NCBI GenBank assembly: GCA_947090525.1
Contig: CAMUON010000002.1
Coordinates: 169,148 to 233,147 of the forward strand
DNA length: 64,000 nucleotides
Direction: 5' to 3'
Origin: an uncultured Atopobium sp.
GTDB lineage: Bacteria > Actinomycetota > Coriobacteriia > Coriobacteriales > Atopobiaceae
Translations under genes and position numbers: made by a program
The notes under the pieces: model-generated
What the model was told of the DNA's origin: nothing
What the model saw: only the letters and a program-made list of their open reading frames with translations
Databases searched by the model: none
Shown: positions 36,274 to 46,475 of the stretch, piece after piece
Position numbering within the stretch: the stretch's first letter is position 1
Layout of the letters: each line of letters opens with the position of its first letter

Positions 36274-36588
36274 TTAATTCGAGTTCAAGCCAAGCTCAAC
36301 ATCGAGGCCCAGCATGGTAAAGATGCGCAAAACATTGCGCGTGGGCTCGTGAATAGAAAGTGCGATATGCTTTTGCTTCGCGTGGTGCATCAATCCCACA
36401 AATACGCCGATACCAGTGGAATCGATGTAGCTCATATCCTTGATGTTGACGCTGAGCTCAGAAACGCCTGGTGTAAGGGCAGATTCAAGCTTTGCGCGCA
36501 AATCATCCGCACAGGATACATCCACTTCGCCGCTGATGTGCGCGTGGGCAGTACTACCTTCTTGTGTGAGATCAATCGAAAGAGACAT
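36274..36588 (-). CDS. STAS-domain anti-sigma factor antagonist
   Basis: The 104-residue SpoIIAA/RsbV-like protein has ISGEVDVSCADDLRAKL at the beginning and the phosphorylation loop YIDSTGIGVFVGL near residue 55, where Ser is modified by a partner kinase. Such proteins bind anti-sigma kinases to free a sigma factor. No RsbW-like kinase or sigma factor gene is adjacent; the downstream neighbour is tatA. The start follows a weak GAGAAG site. Confidence 0.92.
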   Translation of the reverse strand: MSLSIDLTQEGSTAHAHISGEVDVSCADDLRAKLESALTPGVSELSVNIKDMSYIDSTGIGVFVGLMHHAKQKHIALSIHEPTRNVLRIFTMLGLDVELGLNSN

Positions 36589-36764
36589 ACGCTTCTCATT
36601 TCCTCGTTTAGCTTCTATTTCCTCGTTTAGGTCCTCTGAAGTCTTATATCATGCAACTACTGCCTGCACAATGCATGTTACGCAAGCGCAGGATGTGCGC
36701 TTTTGGCCTGTACACTTTCGGCCAGGACGCTTGCAGACCACCTTACGGCCAAGACGCAGGGTCG

Positions 36765-37619
36765 CTAGTTGTTGTTGTCGCCGGCAGCGTCTTTTTTGGA
36801 TTTCAGGGCTGTCAGCATTGTAATACGGGCATTTACCATAGATTTTTCACCGTATTGATCGTCGGGATCGGCGTTGAGCGCTTGCTGATAATACTCGAGC
36901 GCTGCATCATTATTACCCGCAGCCGCTTCGATTATGCCAAGATCAACATATGCCGGCGCGAAGGAATCGTTGCGCTCGACAACCGCTTTGAGGCTTTCGC
37001 GCGCTTTGTCCTCCTGGCCCATGAAGTGCAGCGCCATCGCTCGATTGGAACGAACGGCATCGGAATCATTGATCTCAAGGTACTTGTCGTAAGTGCTTAC
37101 GGCATTTACCAAAGGATCAATGGCATCTTGCGGAAGTATTTTGTCGCTTGTAGCTTCGATTTTGCTCTGACCGAGGGCAAGATAGGTGTTACCCAGATTG
37201 AGAAGTGCCGCGAGATCTTTCGGGTCACTTTTGAGTTTTTCCTGGTAACGATCAACAAATCCCTGCAATACTTTTTGCGGATCTTTTTTATTGTTCGACT
37301 TGTCTGAATTGTCGTTTGCGTTCTCGTCTGAAGAATCATCGCTTGATGAATCGGAGGAATCCTTTGAATCCTTCTTGTCATTGACTTCTTTTTGAGCATC
37401 AGCTTGAGCGCGTTCCTGCTCCTGATGCGAAAAAATAGGAGCCAGAGACGGTAACATCATACCGAGCGCCATAAGAACACCAAAGACCACAACTCCTACT
37501 GCGAACAACTTCTTTTTGGGATCGGTCTCTTTTTTCCTTTTCTTAGCGCTTGTGTGTGCTACAGACGCATGCGCAGCCGCAGCAGACTTTTTGTGCGTTT
37601 TAGAACCCGAACGTGCCAT
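36765..37619 (-). CDS. Membrane-anchored TPR protein
   Basis: The 284-residue protein begins with a Lys/Ala-rich basic region, one membrane helix (~residues 38-62), then a Ser/Asp/Asn-rich linker with repeated D-S-S-D stretches. The C-terminal ~150 residues carry tetratricopeptide units (ALLNLGNTYLALGQ, VRSNRAMALHFMGQEDKA, APAYVDLGIIEAAAGN). It is probably a scaffold on the outer face. AAGGGGAAAT precedes the start. No enzyme function is visible. Confidence 0.85.
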   Translation of the reverse strand: MARSGSKTHKKSAAAAHASVAHTSAKKRKKETDPKKKLFAVGVVVFGVLMALGMMLPSLAPIFSHQEQERAQADAQKEVNDKKDSKDSSDSSSDDSSDENANDNSDKSNNKKDPQKVLQGFVDRYQEKLKSDPKDLAALLNLGNTYLALGQSKIEATSDKILPQDAIDPLVNAVSTYDKYLEINDSDAVRSNRAMALHFMGQEDKARESLKAVVERNDSFAPAYVDLGIIEAAAGNNDAALEYYQQALNADPDDQYGEKSMVNARITMLTALKSKKDAAGDNNN

Positions 37620-37797
37620 TATTTCCCCTTATCATCAGTATATAAGCAGCTTTCACCAGAATCGTGACTCAGCTTTTGTACGGCCGAGAAGCTTCATACA
37701 TAAAAGACTATAGCGCATAGCACGGCGAGGGTGGTGCGAGACTTGATGCGCAAGGCGGCTTTGCCACAAACGCGAACAACAAACACATATGTATGTG

Positions 37798-39084
37798 TTA
37801 GCCTAGCTTGTGCCGAAGCTTTTTCGCACAGACAAGCTTCGTCACGCAGCACAACACCTCAAGTGCACAGGAAAGATCCTGCATAGAGGGGTAAGTTGGC
37901 GCAATGCGAATGGTCGTGTCGTGGGGGTCTTTCCCTCCCGGCCAGCATGCGCCTGCATCGGTGAGCAAAACGCCCGCTTCTTTCATGGTGTCTACGATTG
38001 CTTTTGCACAGCCCGGCACAACCTCAAGGTCCACAAAATAGCCGCCCTTCGGGTGCGACCAGCTCGCTACGCCACAGGGACTCAACTTTTGCGTGAGCGT
38101 GTGTTCAACCAGATCAAAGCGCGGACGCAAGAGGTGTGCGTGCAGTTTCATGTGTGCGCGCACATCCGCAAGGCCCGAAAAATAGCGAGCGTGAATGAGC
38201 TGACTGAATTTTTCAGAACTCACACGCGCTTCGTTAAAAGCTGCGTGAATCGAAGCAAAATCTTCTGTATCGGCGCAGAGAAACGCTATCGCCGAGCTGG
38301 GGAACGTTATTTTTGCAAAGGAACCAAAGCCATAGACGCGGTTTTTTACGCCTTGTTTCTTTGCGTACGCAAAAATGTTGAAAAGTTCGGTGTCTTCATC
38401 GTAGAAATTGTGCACTGCGTAAGCATTGTCCCAATAAATTCTAAAATCGGAAGCTGCGGGCGTAAGATCGACGAGCTCTTTCACCACGCGATCGGAATAG
38501 CAAATGCCGGTTGGATTGGAAAATTTGGGGTTACACCAGATGCCCTTGACGCTTGGATCGTGTTCGACATAGCTACGCACCAAGTCCATATCAGGACCTT
38601 CATCGGTCATAGGAATGGCAATATTTTCAAAACCAAAGCTCTCGGTAATCGTAAAGTGACGATCATAGCCAGGAGCTGGGCAAAGCCAGCGTATCTTGCC
38701 TTGTTTGTAAAAGGGCTCGCCACCCAAAACGCCGTGCGTAAACGCGCGCGCGACAAGATCGTGCATCAAGTTTACGCTGGAAGAACCGGAAACAATCACG
38801 GATGCAGGCGAAACGCCCAAAATTTCAGCAGCAAGCGCGCGTGCACTTGGTAGCCCGTCAGGCGATCCATAGTTATCAACAATGGCATCTCCGTCACTCA
38901 AGGAACTTGTAGAATTCAACACGTCCAAGAGCGGCATCGAAAGTTTTACCTGTTCAGGCGAGGGTTTTCCGCGCGACATATCGAGGTGAAGCTGCTTTTC
39001 TTTCCACGATGCAAATTCATTCTCTAGGCCGCTAATCACTTCATCGAGCTTAGATGTTGTCAGATCTTGATATGCACTTCTCAT
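37798..39084 (-). CDS. Aspectate aminotransferase-type class I aminotransferase (PF12897-like subgroup)
   Basis: This PLP enzyme is probably an aspartate aminotransferase. LDMSRGKPSPEQ, DNYGSPDGLPSARALAA, SGSSSVNLMHDLVARA, CNPKFSNPTGI and the presumed PLP lysine in FGSFAKITFPSS match the large, divergent aspartate aminotransferase subgroup known from Corynebacterium. At 428 residues the length fits. It links oxaloacetate/glutamate and aspartate/2-oxoglutarate. The start follows AGAGGCAAATATC. It is divergent from the small conserved gene at 39198. Confidence 0.9.
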   Translation of the reverse strand: MRSAYQDLTTSKLDEVISGLENEFASWKEKQLHLDMSRGKPSPEQVKLSMPLLDVLNSTSSLSDGDAIVDNYGSPDGLPSARALAAEILGVSPASVIVSGSSSVNLMHDLVARAFTHGVLGGEPFYKQGKIRWLCPAPGYDRHFTITESFGFENIAIPMTDEGPDMDLVRSYVEHDPSVKGIWCNPKFSNPTGICYSDRVVKELVDLTPAASDFRIYWDNAYAVHNFYDEDTELFNIFAYAKKQGVKNRVYGFGSFAKITFPSSAIAFLCADTEDFASIHAAFNEARVSSEKFSQLIHARYFSGLADVRAHMKLHAHLLRPRFDLVEHTLTQKLSPCGVASWSHPKGGYFVDLEVVPGCAKAIVDTMKEAGVLLTDAGACWPGGKDPHDTTIRIAPTYPSMQDLSCALEVLCCVTKLVCAKKLRHKLG

Positions 39085-39197
39085 GATATTTGCCTCTCTT
39101 GAGGGTTTTACCCCGTATGGGTAACTCGCCTTGTTACGATAACACTATGACACAGAGTGTGGTCAAGAATCAAAATTTGGAGAAAAGCGAGAGGCAG

Positions 39198-39479
39198 ATG
39201 CACACAAAGACACGCGCCCACGATTTGAAAAGTACGCCATCCAGCGACTTCGGTGAGCTGCAACTCCTGGTAAATGAGCTGTTTGCCCACAAACCCCAAG
39301 GAAAAGTAAGCAAGATGGACGTGCTTATGCGCGCAGAAATCGACGATGTCAGCTCAGATCTTCAAGAAATTATCAATCTCTTGCCTGGAGGCACATTCCC
39401 GCGCGCCATTTTGTGTGATCATCTCAACTCAATCATTACTGCTCATGGTTGGGGTTATGTGGTTGGCTGTGTGGAGTAG
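39198..39479 (+). CDS. Small conserved-looking protein of unknown function
   Basis: The predicted 93 residues have a helix rich in Leu/Glu (ELQLLVNELFAH), then DVLMRAEIDDVSSDLQEIINLLPGG and a C-terminal LCDHLNSIITAHGWGYV. The composition looks truly coding, unlike neighbouring shadow frames. The ATG at 39198 has GAGAGG just upstream; 39147 is an alternative start without a site. Its end overlaps the converging nhaA 3' end by 44 bases. No named family is recognised. Confidence 0.65.
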   Translation: MHTKTRAHDLKSTPSSDFGELQLLVNELFAHKPQGKVSKMDVLMRAEIDDVSSDLQEIINLLPGGTFPRAILCDHLNSIITAHGWGYVVGCVE

Positions 39480-40893
39480 CGCTTGCGCTCTTTTTTACAC
39501 GCAGGCGAACGTGCATATCGTCTGAATGGGTGCCATTCGCTTTTGCTTGCACAGATTGTGCGATAAGGATAAACAAAATACCAAATATACCAGCGGAAAC
39601 AGAGCCTGTAAGCACGGCAAACTTAGCAGCCAATACTTCTTGATGAGCGCTAAACGCAAGACCCGAAATTAGAATAGACATCGTAAATCCAAGTGCACCC
39701 ATGATGCCGAGTCCAATAATCTGTATCCAATCGACGTGCTTGGGCAAGCGCGCAAAACCGATGCGCACAAGCACGAACACAACCAAAATAATACCAATAG
39801 GTTTGCCCAGCGTAGCACCCAAAAATACACCTTGAACAACAGGGTCAAGCGCTAATGTCGAAAAGTCAATGCCTACCAGACGCACCTGCGCATTGGTAAA
39901 CGCAAACACCGGCAAGACAAAGAAGTTTACAAAAAATGAGATATGACTTTCCACGCGCTCCAACGGTGGAGTCACGTGATGCAAAATTGTTTCGATGCGC
40001 TGCGCCCTCGTGATCGCATCGTGCTGGCCGAGAATATGTTTTCCCATATCAAGATGGTCATCAAGCGAAGTAGTCTCGGACGATAGCCAGGAATGCAAGT
40101 GCTTAAGACGAATATCGCTTCGTGCAGGCAGGAAAAACGCTAAGATAACGCCTGCAAGCGTGGGATGAATACCGCTGTTGTACATGCACACCCAAAGCAC
40201 CAAACCGATCAACAGATACGGCTTTGCCGAAAACACGTGCGCGCGGTAGACGCAAAAAAGGCAAAAACAAGACAAAAGTGACGCAAAACACCAAAAGATA
40301 TCGAGCGTTTGACCGTAAAACAACGCGAGCACAACAATCGCCAAGAGGTCATCGGCAATGGCGAGCGTCTGGAAAAAGACCTTCGTCTCGTTTGCAACGC
40401 GCGAACCCAAAAGCGACATCACACCGAGCGCAAACGCAATATCTGTAGCAATTGGAATCGCCCAGCCGTGCGCGAGTCCGTGCGCATTAAAGATGAGGTA
40501 GATGCAGGCAGGCACACACACCCCACCGACCGCCGCAAGCATGGGAAGCGCGGCCTGGCGTGGGCGTCTGAGCTGGCCCACAACCATTTCGTACTTAAGC
40601 TCAATACCCACAAGCAGGAAAAATATTGCCATCAAAAAGTCGTTGATGAACGACTCAAGCGTCATCCGTGCGGAAAATGCTCCAATAGATAGGCCAAGCG
40701 GCGTCTCAAAAAATTCGTGCAGCATTTCGTACAAGTCAGAGTTGGCAACCATAACCGCAAGTAGTGCAGCAACCACCATAACCCCTGCAGCAAACGTGGT
40801 ATTTGCGCCGATCTTTTCTATGGTAGAAGGTTTAATGATCCGCTGAACCACAGAGGGTTGTTTGATGTTTTCAAGGGTCTTTGCTTCCTTCAT
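39436..40893 (-). CDS. nhaA: Na+/H+ antiporter NhaA
   Basis: This 12-helix membrane exchanger expels sodium using the proton gradient. ATDIAFALGVMSLLG and LAIADDLLAIVV carry the paired aspartates equivalent to the transport residues; FFVLPVFAFTNAQV and GLGIMGALGFTMSILIS are typical later segments. At 485 residues it has extra cytoplasmic sequence (~40 residues) at the C-terminus relative to E. coli NhaA. The start follows AAAGGATGAACATC. Confidence 0.95.
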   Translation of the reverse strand: MKEAKTLENIKQPSVVQRIIKPSTIEKIGANTTFAAGVMVVAALLAVMVANSDLYEMLHEFFETPLGLSIGAFSARMTLESFINDFLMAIFFLLVGIELKYEMVVGQLRRPRQAALPMLAAVGGVCVPACIYLIFNAHGLAHGWAIPIATDIAFALGVMSLLGSRVANETKVFFQTLAIADDLLAIVVLALFYGQTLDIFWCFASLLSCFCLFCVYRAHVFSAKPYLLIGLVLWVCMYNSGIHPTLAGVILAFFLPARSDIRLKHLHSWLSSETTSLDDHLDMGKHILGQHDAITRAQRIETILHHVTPPLERVESHISFFVNFFVLPVFAFTNAQVRLVGIDFSTLALDPVVQGVFLGATLGKPIGIILVVFVLVRIGFARLPKHVDWIQIIGLGIMGALGFTMSILISGLAFSAHQEVLAAKFAVLTGSVSAGIFGILFILIAQSVQAKANGTHSDDMHVRLRVKKSASATPHSQPHNPNHEQ

Positions 40894-41221
40894 GCGATGT
40901 TCATCCTTTGGTTATTGTGCGCAGCATATCGTTAATTTCTTCTTAGTCTAGCAATATTTTCTCAAAACGCGGCATATTTTATACAAAGGTGCGAGAAACT
41001 TCCTCATCTCGAAATAAATGCGCGAGGTGTAGCAGCCGCGCGGGCCGCGGACGGGCAGGAGCGTTTGCGGAGACGCGAGCGGGGCCGCGGACGGGCGGGC
41101 GGACCTGACAAGAACGGAAGCGCAAGAACGCCGTATCAATTTGTTAATTGTTCGTGAGACGACACGCGAGGCTTTATAATAAGAAGAACACTACAGCACG
41201 TACGTGTCAGACGGAGGATAT
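40894..41221. other. Divergent intergenic region between nhaA and degV copy 2
   Basis: 328 bases with no gene. A GC-rich duplicated segment (GGGCCGCGGACGGGC at about 41042 and 41083) is followed by an AT-rich stretch containing a perfect TATAAT (41175-41180) ahead of the plus-strand degV; no convincing -35 box at the right distance was seen. Confidence 0.6.
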
Positions 41222-42085
41222 ATGAACGCACAACGTATTGCTATCATCACCGACTCAGGAACCTGCGTAGCCCCTCAATTTATTAAGGATCATGACATAT
41301 TCGTTGTTCCGCTGCGCGTGTGCTACTCCGACGGCTCCACGTACGAAAGCGGTGTCAATATCACACCCAATGAAATACTTGCGCGCTTTGAGCAAGAAAT
41401 TCCAACGACTTCTCTTCCCTCACCCCAAGCCATCCAGCATGCGCTCGAGCAAGCGCGCGATAAGGGCTACGAGCGCGCCGTGATTGTTACGATCGCGAGC
41501 AAGCTTTCTGCTACCTACGAAACAATGCGCCTGGTAGCTGAGCAAATGCCCGACTTCCCTACCGTGGTTATCGATTCGCGCTCTATTGGTATGGTGGCCG
41601 GCATGGTGTGCGAGCGTGCGACTGAATTTATTGAACGTGGAGGAACATTTGAAGAGGTAGAAGCCTATACCGAGCGCTATGCCGATTATTCTCGTGTGTA
41701 CTTTTGCGCAAAAACGCTCGATTATGTGTACAAGGGCGGCCGTATCAATGGCGCGATTTATCGCATTAGCAAGGTACTCAACATCAAACCTATCCTTACC
41801 TGCGGATCTGATGGCGCATACACGCTTGCGAAAAAGGCGCGCGGCTGGGAAAAGGCTCTCGATATGATGGGGTCCATTATCGAAGATCACGCCAACGAAT
41901 GGGGTGCGTGCCGCATTTCTATTTGCACGTCATCCATCAATGAAGAGCTCGATCCCTTCTATGAGCGCAGATTCAAGCTAAGCATTCCGCAAGCTATCGA
42001 AGTAACACATGCAGATATCTCGGCGGAGCTCCTCGTACACACAGGTCCCGATCTCATTGGGCTTGGCATCCAAAAAGTTCTCTAA
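41222..42085 (+). CDS. DegV (EDD-fold) fatty-acid-binding protein, copy 2
   Basis: The 287-residue DegV family member opens with IAIITDSGTCVAP; then comes TTSLPSPQAIQHAL in place of the usual TSQP loop. IASKLSATYETM, VIDSRSIGMVAGM, LDYVYKGGRINGA and a closing LLVHTGPDLIGLG follow. The ATG at 41222 sits behind GGAGGATAT. It has its own promoter-like TATAAT and a terminator behind it, so it is monocistronic. It differs in sequence from copy 1 at 14188, suggesting a different bound fatty acid. Confidence 0.93.
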   Translation: MNAQRIAIITDSGTCVAPQFIKDHDIFVVPLRVCYSDGSTYESGVNITPNEILARFEQEIPTTSLPSPQAIQHALEQARDKGYERAVIVTIASKLSATYETMRLVAEQMPDFPTVVIDSRSIGMVAGMVCERATEFIERGGTFEEVEAYTERYADYSRVYFCAKTLDYVYKGGRINGAIYRISKVLNIKPILTCGSDGAYTLAKKARGWEKALDMMGSIIEDHANEWGACRISICTSSINEELDPFYERRFKLSIPQAIEVTHADISAELLVHTGPDLIGLGIQKVL

Positions 42086-42139
42086 TCTGGGAATACGCTG
42101 AGCTGCTATCACGCTACATAACGCATATAACGCATATAT

Positions 42140-42175
42140 AAAAGCGCTCATACCTATGTATAAGCGCTTTTTTTA
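42140..42175 (+). terminator. Intrinsic terminator of degV copy 2
   Basis: AAAGCGCT (42141-42148) pairs with AGCGCTTT (42163-42170) over a 14-base loop, followed by a run of T. Because A-runs flank the left arm it could also act on the minus strand for asnS. Confidence 0.85.
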
Positions 42176-42245
42176 TTACAATGTTTATACGATGCTCATG
42201 CAATTTTTGCTGCAATATTCGTGCAAGACTATACGCGCAAGCTAC

Positions 42246-43649
42246 TTAAAATTCAGCATTTCCTACGGTACGCGGGTGTGGAAGCACGTCACGGATGTTG
42301 TCGACACCGGTAAGATACATCACCAGGCGCTCGAATCCAAGACCAAAGCCTGCATGGTGGCAACTCCCGTATTTGCGTAAGTCACAATAGTAACGATACT
42401 GCGACGGATCCATATTAAGATCGCGGATACGCCCCTCAAGACGATCAAGGCGCTCCTCACGTTGAGATCCACCAATAATTTCACCAATGCCCGGCACCAA
42501 GCAGTCGGCAGCAGCGACCGTCTTGCCGTCGTCATTCATACGCATGTAAAATGCCTTGATTGCCGCGGGATAGTCATACACAAAGGTCGGCTTCTTGAAA
42601 TGTTCCTCGGTAAGGAAGCGCTCATGCTCGGTCTGCAGGTCAAGGCCCCAGGAAACCGGGTAATTAAATTCGTGACCTGCGTTTTGAGCGGAAATAAGAA
42701 TATCGATCGCATCGGAGTAGCTCACGCGTGCAAAATCGCTGCTTGCAACGTGTTGCAGACGCTCTTTGAGGCCTTTATCAACAAAGCTATTAAACATATC
42801 AAGCTCGTCGGGACAGGTTTGCATAACGTAATTGATAACATATTTGAGCATGTCTTCGGCGCAATTCATATAGCCCGTAAGATCGCAAAAAGCCATCTCG
42901 GGCTCAACCATCCAAAACTCCGCCGCATGACGGCGCGTATTGGAATCTTCAGCTCTAAACGTAGGGCCAAAGGTATACACATCACCAAAACTCATGGCAA
43001 AGTTTTCGGCTTCGAGCTGGCCGGATACAGTAAGGCAAGTAGGTGCCGCAAAGAAATCTTTGCTAAAGTCAACTTCGCCCGTTTTTGTAGTAGGAACATG
43101 CGCAAGATCAAAGGTAGTAACCTTAAACATCTCACCTGCGCCTTCGGCATCAGAAGATGTAATGATAGGCGTATTAACGTACACGAAACCGCGCTCCTGG
43201 AAGAAGCGGTGAATCGCAAAGGCCGCGACCGAGCGCACACGGAAAATCGCGCGGAAGAGATTGGTGCGCGGGCGCAAGTGCTGCTTAGTGCGCAAAAACT
43301 CACGCGACGCGCGCTTTTTTTGCATCGGGTAATCGGGATCTGACGTGCCTTCTACCTCGATGGATGTCGCTTTGAGCTCAAAGGGTTGCGGGCGATTTGG
43401 GGTCAGCTCAAGCGTGCCTTTTACGATAAGGGCTGCTCCCACATTTTGCGCTTCGATCTCGTCATAATTGCTGAGACCCTCTCGGTCCATTACTACCTGA
43501 AGATCCTTAAAGCAGCTGCCATCATTAAGCGTGACAAAGCCAAAATTCTTCATGTCGCGAATGGAACGCACCCATCCGGCTACCACGATTTCTTTGCCGC
43601 CAAAGCTCGTTTGATCGCTGTAGAGCTGAGCAATTTTGACTCTATCCAT
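42246..43649 (-). CDS. asnS: Asparaginyl-tRNA synthetase
   Basis: This class II synthetase has an N-terminal OB-fold anticodon domain ([17 protein letters not shown]; residues ~18-105) and a catalytic core. [28 protein letters not shown] covers motif 1 region, [13 protein letters not shown] lies in the middle, and [20 protein letters not shown] is motif 3. At 467 residues the length fits AsnRS rather than AspRS, and the ASNRS-type [15 protein letters not shown] supports that. The start follows AAGGAGAGTAGT. Gap to glmM is ~185 bases. Confidence 0.96.
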   Translation of the reverse strand: MDRVKIAQLYSDQTSFGGKEIVVAGWVRSIRDMKNFGFVTLNDGSCFKDLQVVMDREGLSNYDEIEAQNVGAALIVKGTLELTPNRPQPFELKATSIEVEGTSDPDYPMQKKRASREFLRTKQHLRPRTNLFRAIFRVRSVAAFAIHRFFQERGFVYVNTPIITSSDAEGAGEMFKVTTFDLAHVPTTKTGEVDFSKDFFAAPTCLTVSGQLEAENFAMSFGDVYTFGPTFRAEDSNTRRHAAEFWMVEPEMAFCDLTGYMNCAEDMLKYVINYVMQTCPDELDMFNSFVDKGLKERLQHVASSDFARVSYSDAIDILISAQNAGHEFNYPVSWGLDLQTEHERFLTEEHFKKPTFVYDYPAAIKAFYMRMNDDGKTVAAADCLVPGIGEIIGGSQREERLDRLEGRIRDLNMDPSQYRYYCDLRKYGSCHHAGFGLGFERLVMYLTGVDNIRDVLPHPRTVGNAEF

Positions 43650-43834
43650 ACTACTCTCCTTGTAAGAGAACTCTTTGATTTTGCCTTATGTTGTCGCCCA
43701 ATGTGAGCGATATGCACCGCCTTATGCGAGCGCGGGTTTTATTCTAACACGATTGTCATGCGAGCGAAGCTGCAGGTACAAATGCAGCCGCGACGCACAA
43801 GCGCAAGCACGAACGCGAACGCATGTGCCAGACA

Positions 43835-45169
43835 TTACACGTACGCTTGCAGCACATCCACAACAATCTTGCACGCCTTTGCACACAGATCCTCGCTTGG
43901 CGCTTCGGCAAGCACGCGTACAAGCGGCTCTGTTCCGCTTGCGCGCACGAGCACGCGACCATTGCCTTCGAGAAACTTCTCAGCCTCGTGAATGGCTGCT
44001 TGAACGTCATCTGCTTGCATGGCTTTTTTCTTGTCTTGGACGCGCACGTTGATGAGCTGCTGCGGATAGCGCGAAACGGGGCGCGCGAGCTCGGAAAGCT
44101 TTTCGCGCTCGGCATTGAGCACTTCCATCACACGCAGGCTCGTCATAATGCCGTCACCCGTTTTTTCGAGATCGGAGAAAATCACATGACCCGATTGCTC
44201 GCCACCAAGCGAATAGCCGCCCTTCATCATCGCTGCCCAGACATTTTTGTCGCCGACGTCAGTCTTCACATAACTAATGCCCGCATCATCAAACGCCTTG
44301 AAGAGGCCGAAATTGCTCATAACAGTAGGAACGATGGTGTTGCGTGCAAGGCGTCCGTGTTTTGCGAGGTAGGTACCACAAATGTAGAGGATAAGATCAC
44401 CATCGATCACATGGCCGCGCTCATCCACCGCTAAACAACGATCTGCATCACCATCGTAGGCAAAGCCGACGTCGAGGTGATTGCGAAGTACGAGGTCCTG
44501 CAAGCGCTCGATATGAGTGGATCCGCAGTCGACATTGATATTAAATCCGCTGGGAGCATTGCTGATCACGTGCGTTTCGGCGCCCATAGCGTCAAAGACC
44601 GGGCGCGCAACACTCGACGCAGCACCATTTGCGCAGTCCAAGCCAACGCGCCAGCCTTGCATGGAAAAACCGCAGGAAGAAATAAGATGTGCGATGTAGC
44701 GATTGCGACCTTGCATATAATCAACCGTGCAGCCGATTTTGTCACCCGTAGCAAGAGGGACTTCGAACTTATCATCGATATAGTCTTCTACCTTTTGCAA
44801 TACGTCTTCGTCCATCTTGTACCCGCAGGTATTAACCAATTTGATGCCATTGTCGACGAAGGGATTGTGAGACGCAGTGATCATAATGCCACAATCGAAT
44901 GCGCCGTCGAGCACCTCATAAGAAAGACCTGGTGTGGGAATAACGTGCAGCATATACGTATCGGCACCCGAGGCGACAAGGCCGCTTACGAGCGCAGATT
45001 CAAACATGTAGCTTGAGCGTCTCGTGTCTTTTCCGAGCAAAATGCGGGCTTTTTTGTCCTCGCGAAGACCGTAATACCAGCCGATAAAACGACCAATCTT
45101 GTACGCATGATCCACGCGAAGGCCTTCGTTTGCCTTGCCTCTAAATCCGTCGGTACCAAAGTATTTCAT
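43835..45169 (-). CDS. glmM: Phosphoglucosamine mutase
   Basis: It interconverts glucosamine-6- and glucosamine-1-phosphate for UDP-GlcNAc and peptidoglycan synthesis. YFGTDGFRGKANEG opens the protein; the phosphoserine is in MITASHNPFVDNGIK near residue 100; the metal loop is AYDGDADRCLAVD near 240; the phosphate loop is VRASGTEPLVRV near 415. It is 444 residues long. It lies downstream of rplM-rpsI in the classical order, though an intrinsic terminator separates them. Confidence 0.97.
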   Translation of the reverse strand: MKYFGTDGFRGKANEGLRVDHAYKIGRFIGWYYGLREDKKARILLGKDTRRSSYMFESALVSGLVASGADTYMLHVIPTPGLSYEVLDGAFDCGIMITASHNPFVDNGIKLVNTCGYKMDEDVLQKVEDYIDDKFEVPLATGDKIGCTVDYMQGRNRYIAHLISSCGFSMQGWRVGLDCANGAASSVARPVFDAMGAETHVISNAPSGFNINVDCGSTHIERLQDLVLRNHLDVGFAYDGDADRCLAVDERGHVIDGDLILYICGTYLAKHGRLARNTIVPTVMSNFGLFKAFDDAGISYVKTDVGDKNVWAAMMKGGYSLGGEQSGHVIFSDLEKTGDGIMTSLRVMEVLNAEREKLSELARPVSRYPQQLINVRVQDKKKAMQADDVQAAIHEAEKFLEGNGRVLVRASGTEPLVRVLAEAPSEDLCAKACKIVVDVLQAYV

Positions 45170-45282
45170 GATAGCTTGCCTCTTTCTACATACTGCTTAC
45201 GCGTATCATGTAACAATTCGTTGTGAGATGAGCGGCTAGGCGCTTTGGGCTGCATGGCTACTCATTTTGCTATAAGCATACA

Positions 45283-45325
45283 CAAAAAACGAGGCTTGTT
45301 GCGCCATATGCGAACAAGCCCCGAA
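45283..45325 (-). terminator. Intrinsic terminator of rplM-rpsI
   Basis: GAGGCTTGTTGCG and CGAACAAGCCCC form a stem around a short loop (about 45291-45322); the minus-strand 3' side runs into a T tract (complement of 45284-45289). It ends the two-gene ribosomal operon before glmM. Confidence 0.88.
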
Positions 45326-45410
45326 AAATAATGCAATTCGAAATATCGAAGATCGAGCGTACGGATACTCGAAAAATTGAATATCCGGTATCGAACATAC
45401 GAAAATCTGA

Positions 45411-45806
45411 TTAACGCTTGGAGAATTGCGGACGCTTACGAGCCTTTTTGAGACCGTATTTCTTGCGCTCAACAGCACGAGAGTCACGCGTAAGAAGACC
45501 AGCCTTTTTGAGGTCGGCACGGTACTCGCCTGCCTCGAGAAGCGCGCGGGCAATGCCCAAACGAAGCGCACCAGATTGGCCGTTGATGCCGCCGCCGTCG
45601 CACAAAGCGATAACGTCGAAACGGTTAACAGTATCAGTCACACGGAAAGGTGCGAGAGCGTTGTCGAGAAGCTGGTGACGGCCAAAATAAAGGCCTGCGT
45701 CACGACCATTTACGAGAATTTTACCGGTACCAGGTACCAGACGAACACGGGCAGTAGCCTCTTTACGGCGGCCAGTGCCGGTGTATACAGCGCTTGTGTC
45801 TGCCAT
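45411..45806 (-). CDS. rpsI: 30S ribosomal protein S9
   Basis: The 131-residue S9 has [19 protein letters not shown] at the start, [18 protein letters not shown] in the middle and the invariant basic tail ending [11 protein letters not shown] that reaches the P-site tRNA. It starts three bases after the rplM stop, behind GGAGGCATAGC, forming a two-gene operon. Confidence 0.99.
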   Translation of the reverse strand: MADTSAVYTGTGRRKEATARVRLVPGTGKILVNGRDAGLYFGRHQLLDNALAPFRVTDTVNRFDVIALCDGGGINGQSGALRLGIARALLEAGEYRADLKKAGLLTRDSRAVERKKYGLKKARKRPQFSKR

Positions 45807-45809
45807 TTG

Positions 45810-46250
<441 letters not shown>

Positions 46251-46475
46251 GGACTCCTCCAATTACGTAAAATGACGCTTATCCTTTTGAGGTTACGGGG
46301 CTCAGTGGTAAGCTCTCAAATTATATAGCAAGCGCAGGGTCTTGGGCGCGGGGAAGTTTTTGCATACGCGCGTTTTGTGCCATACACACAAAAAAATCAC
46401 GCAAGAAGGCGGGCGGATGTGGGCGCGGAGTCGCGCAGACGACCTAAGATAAGCACACACATGGGCGCGGATGGC

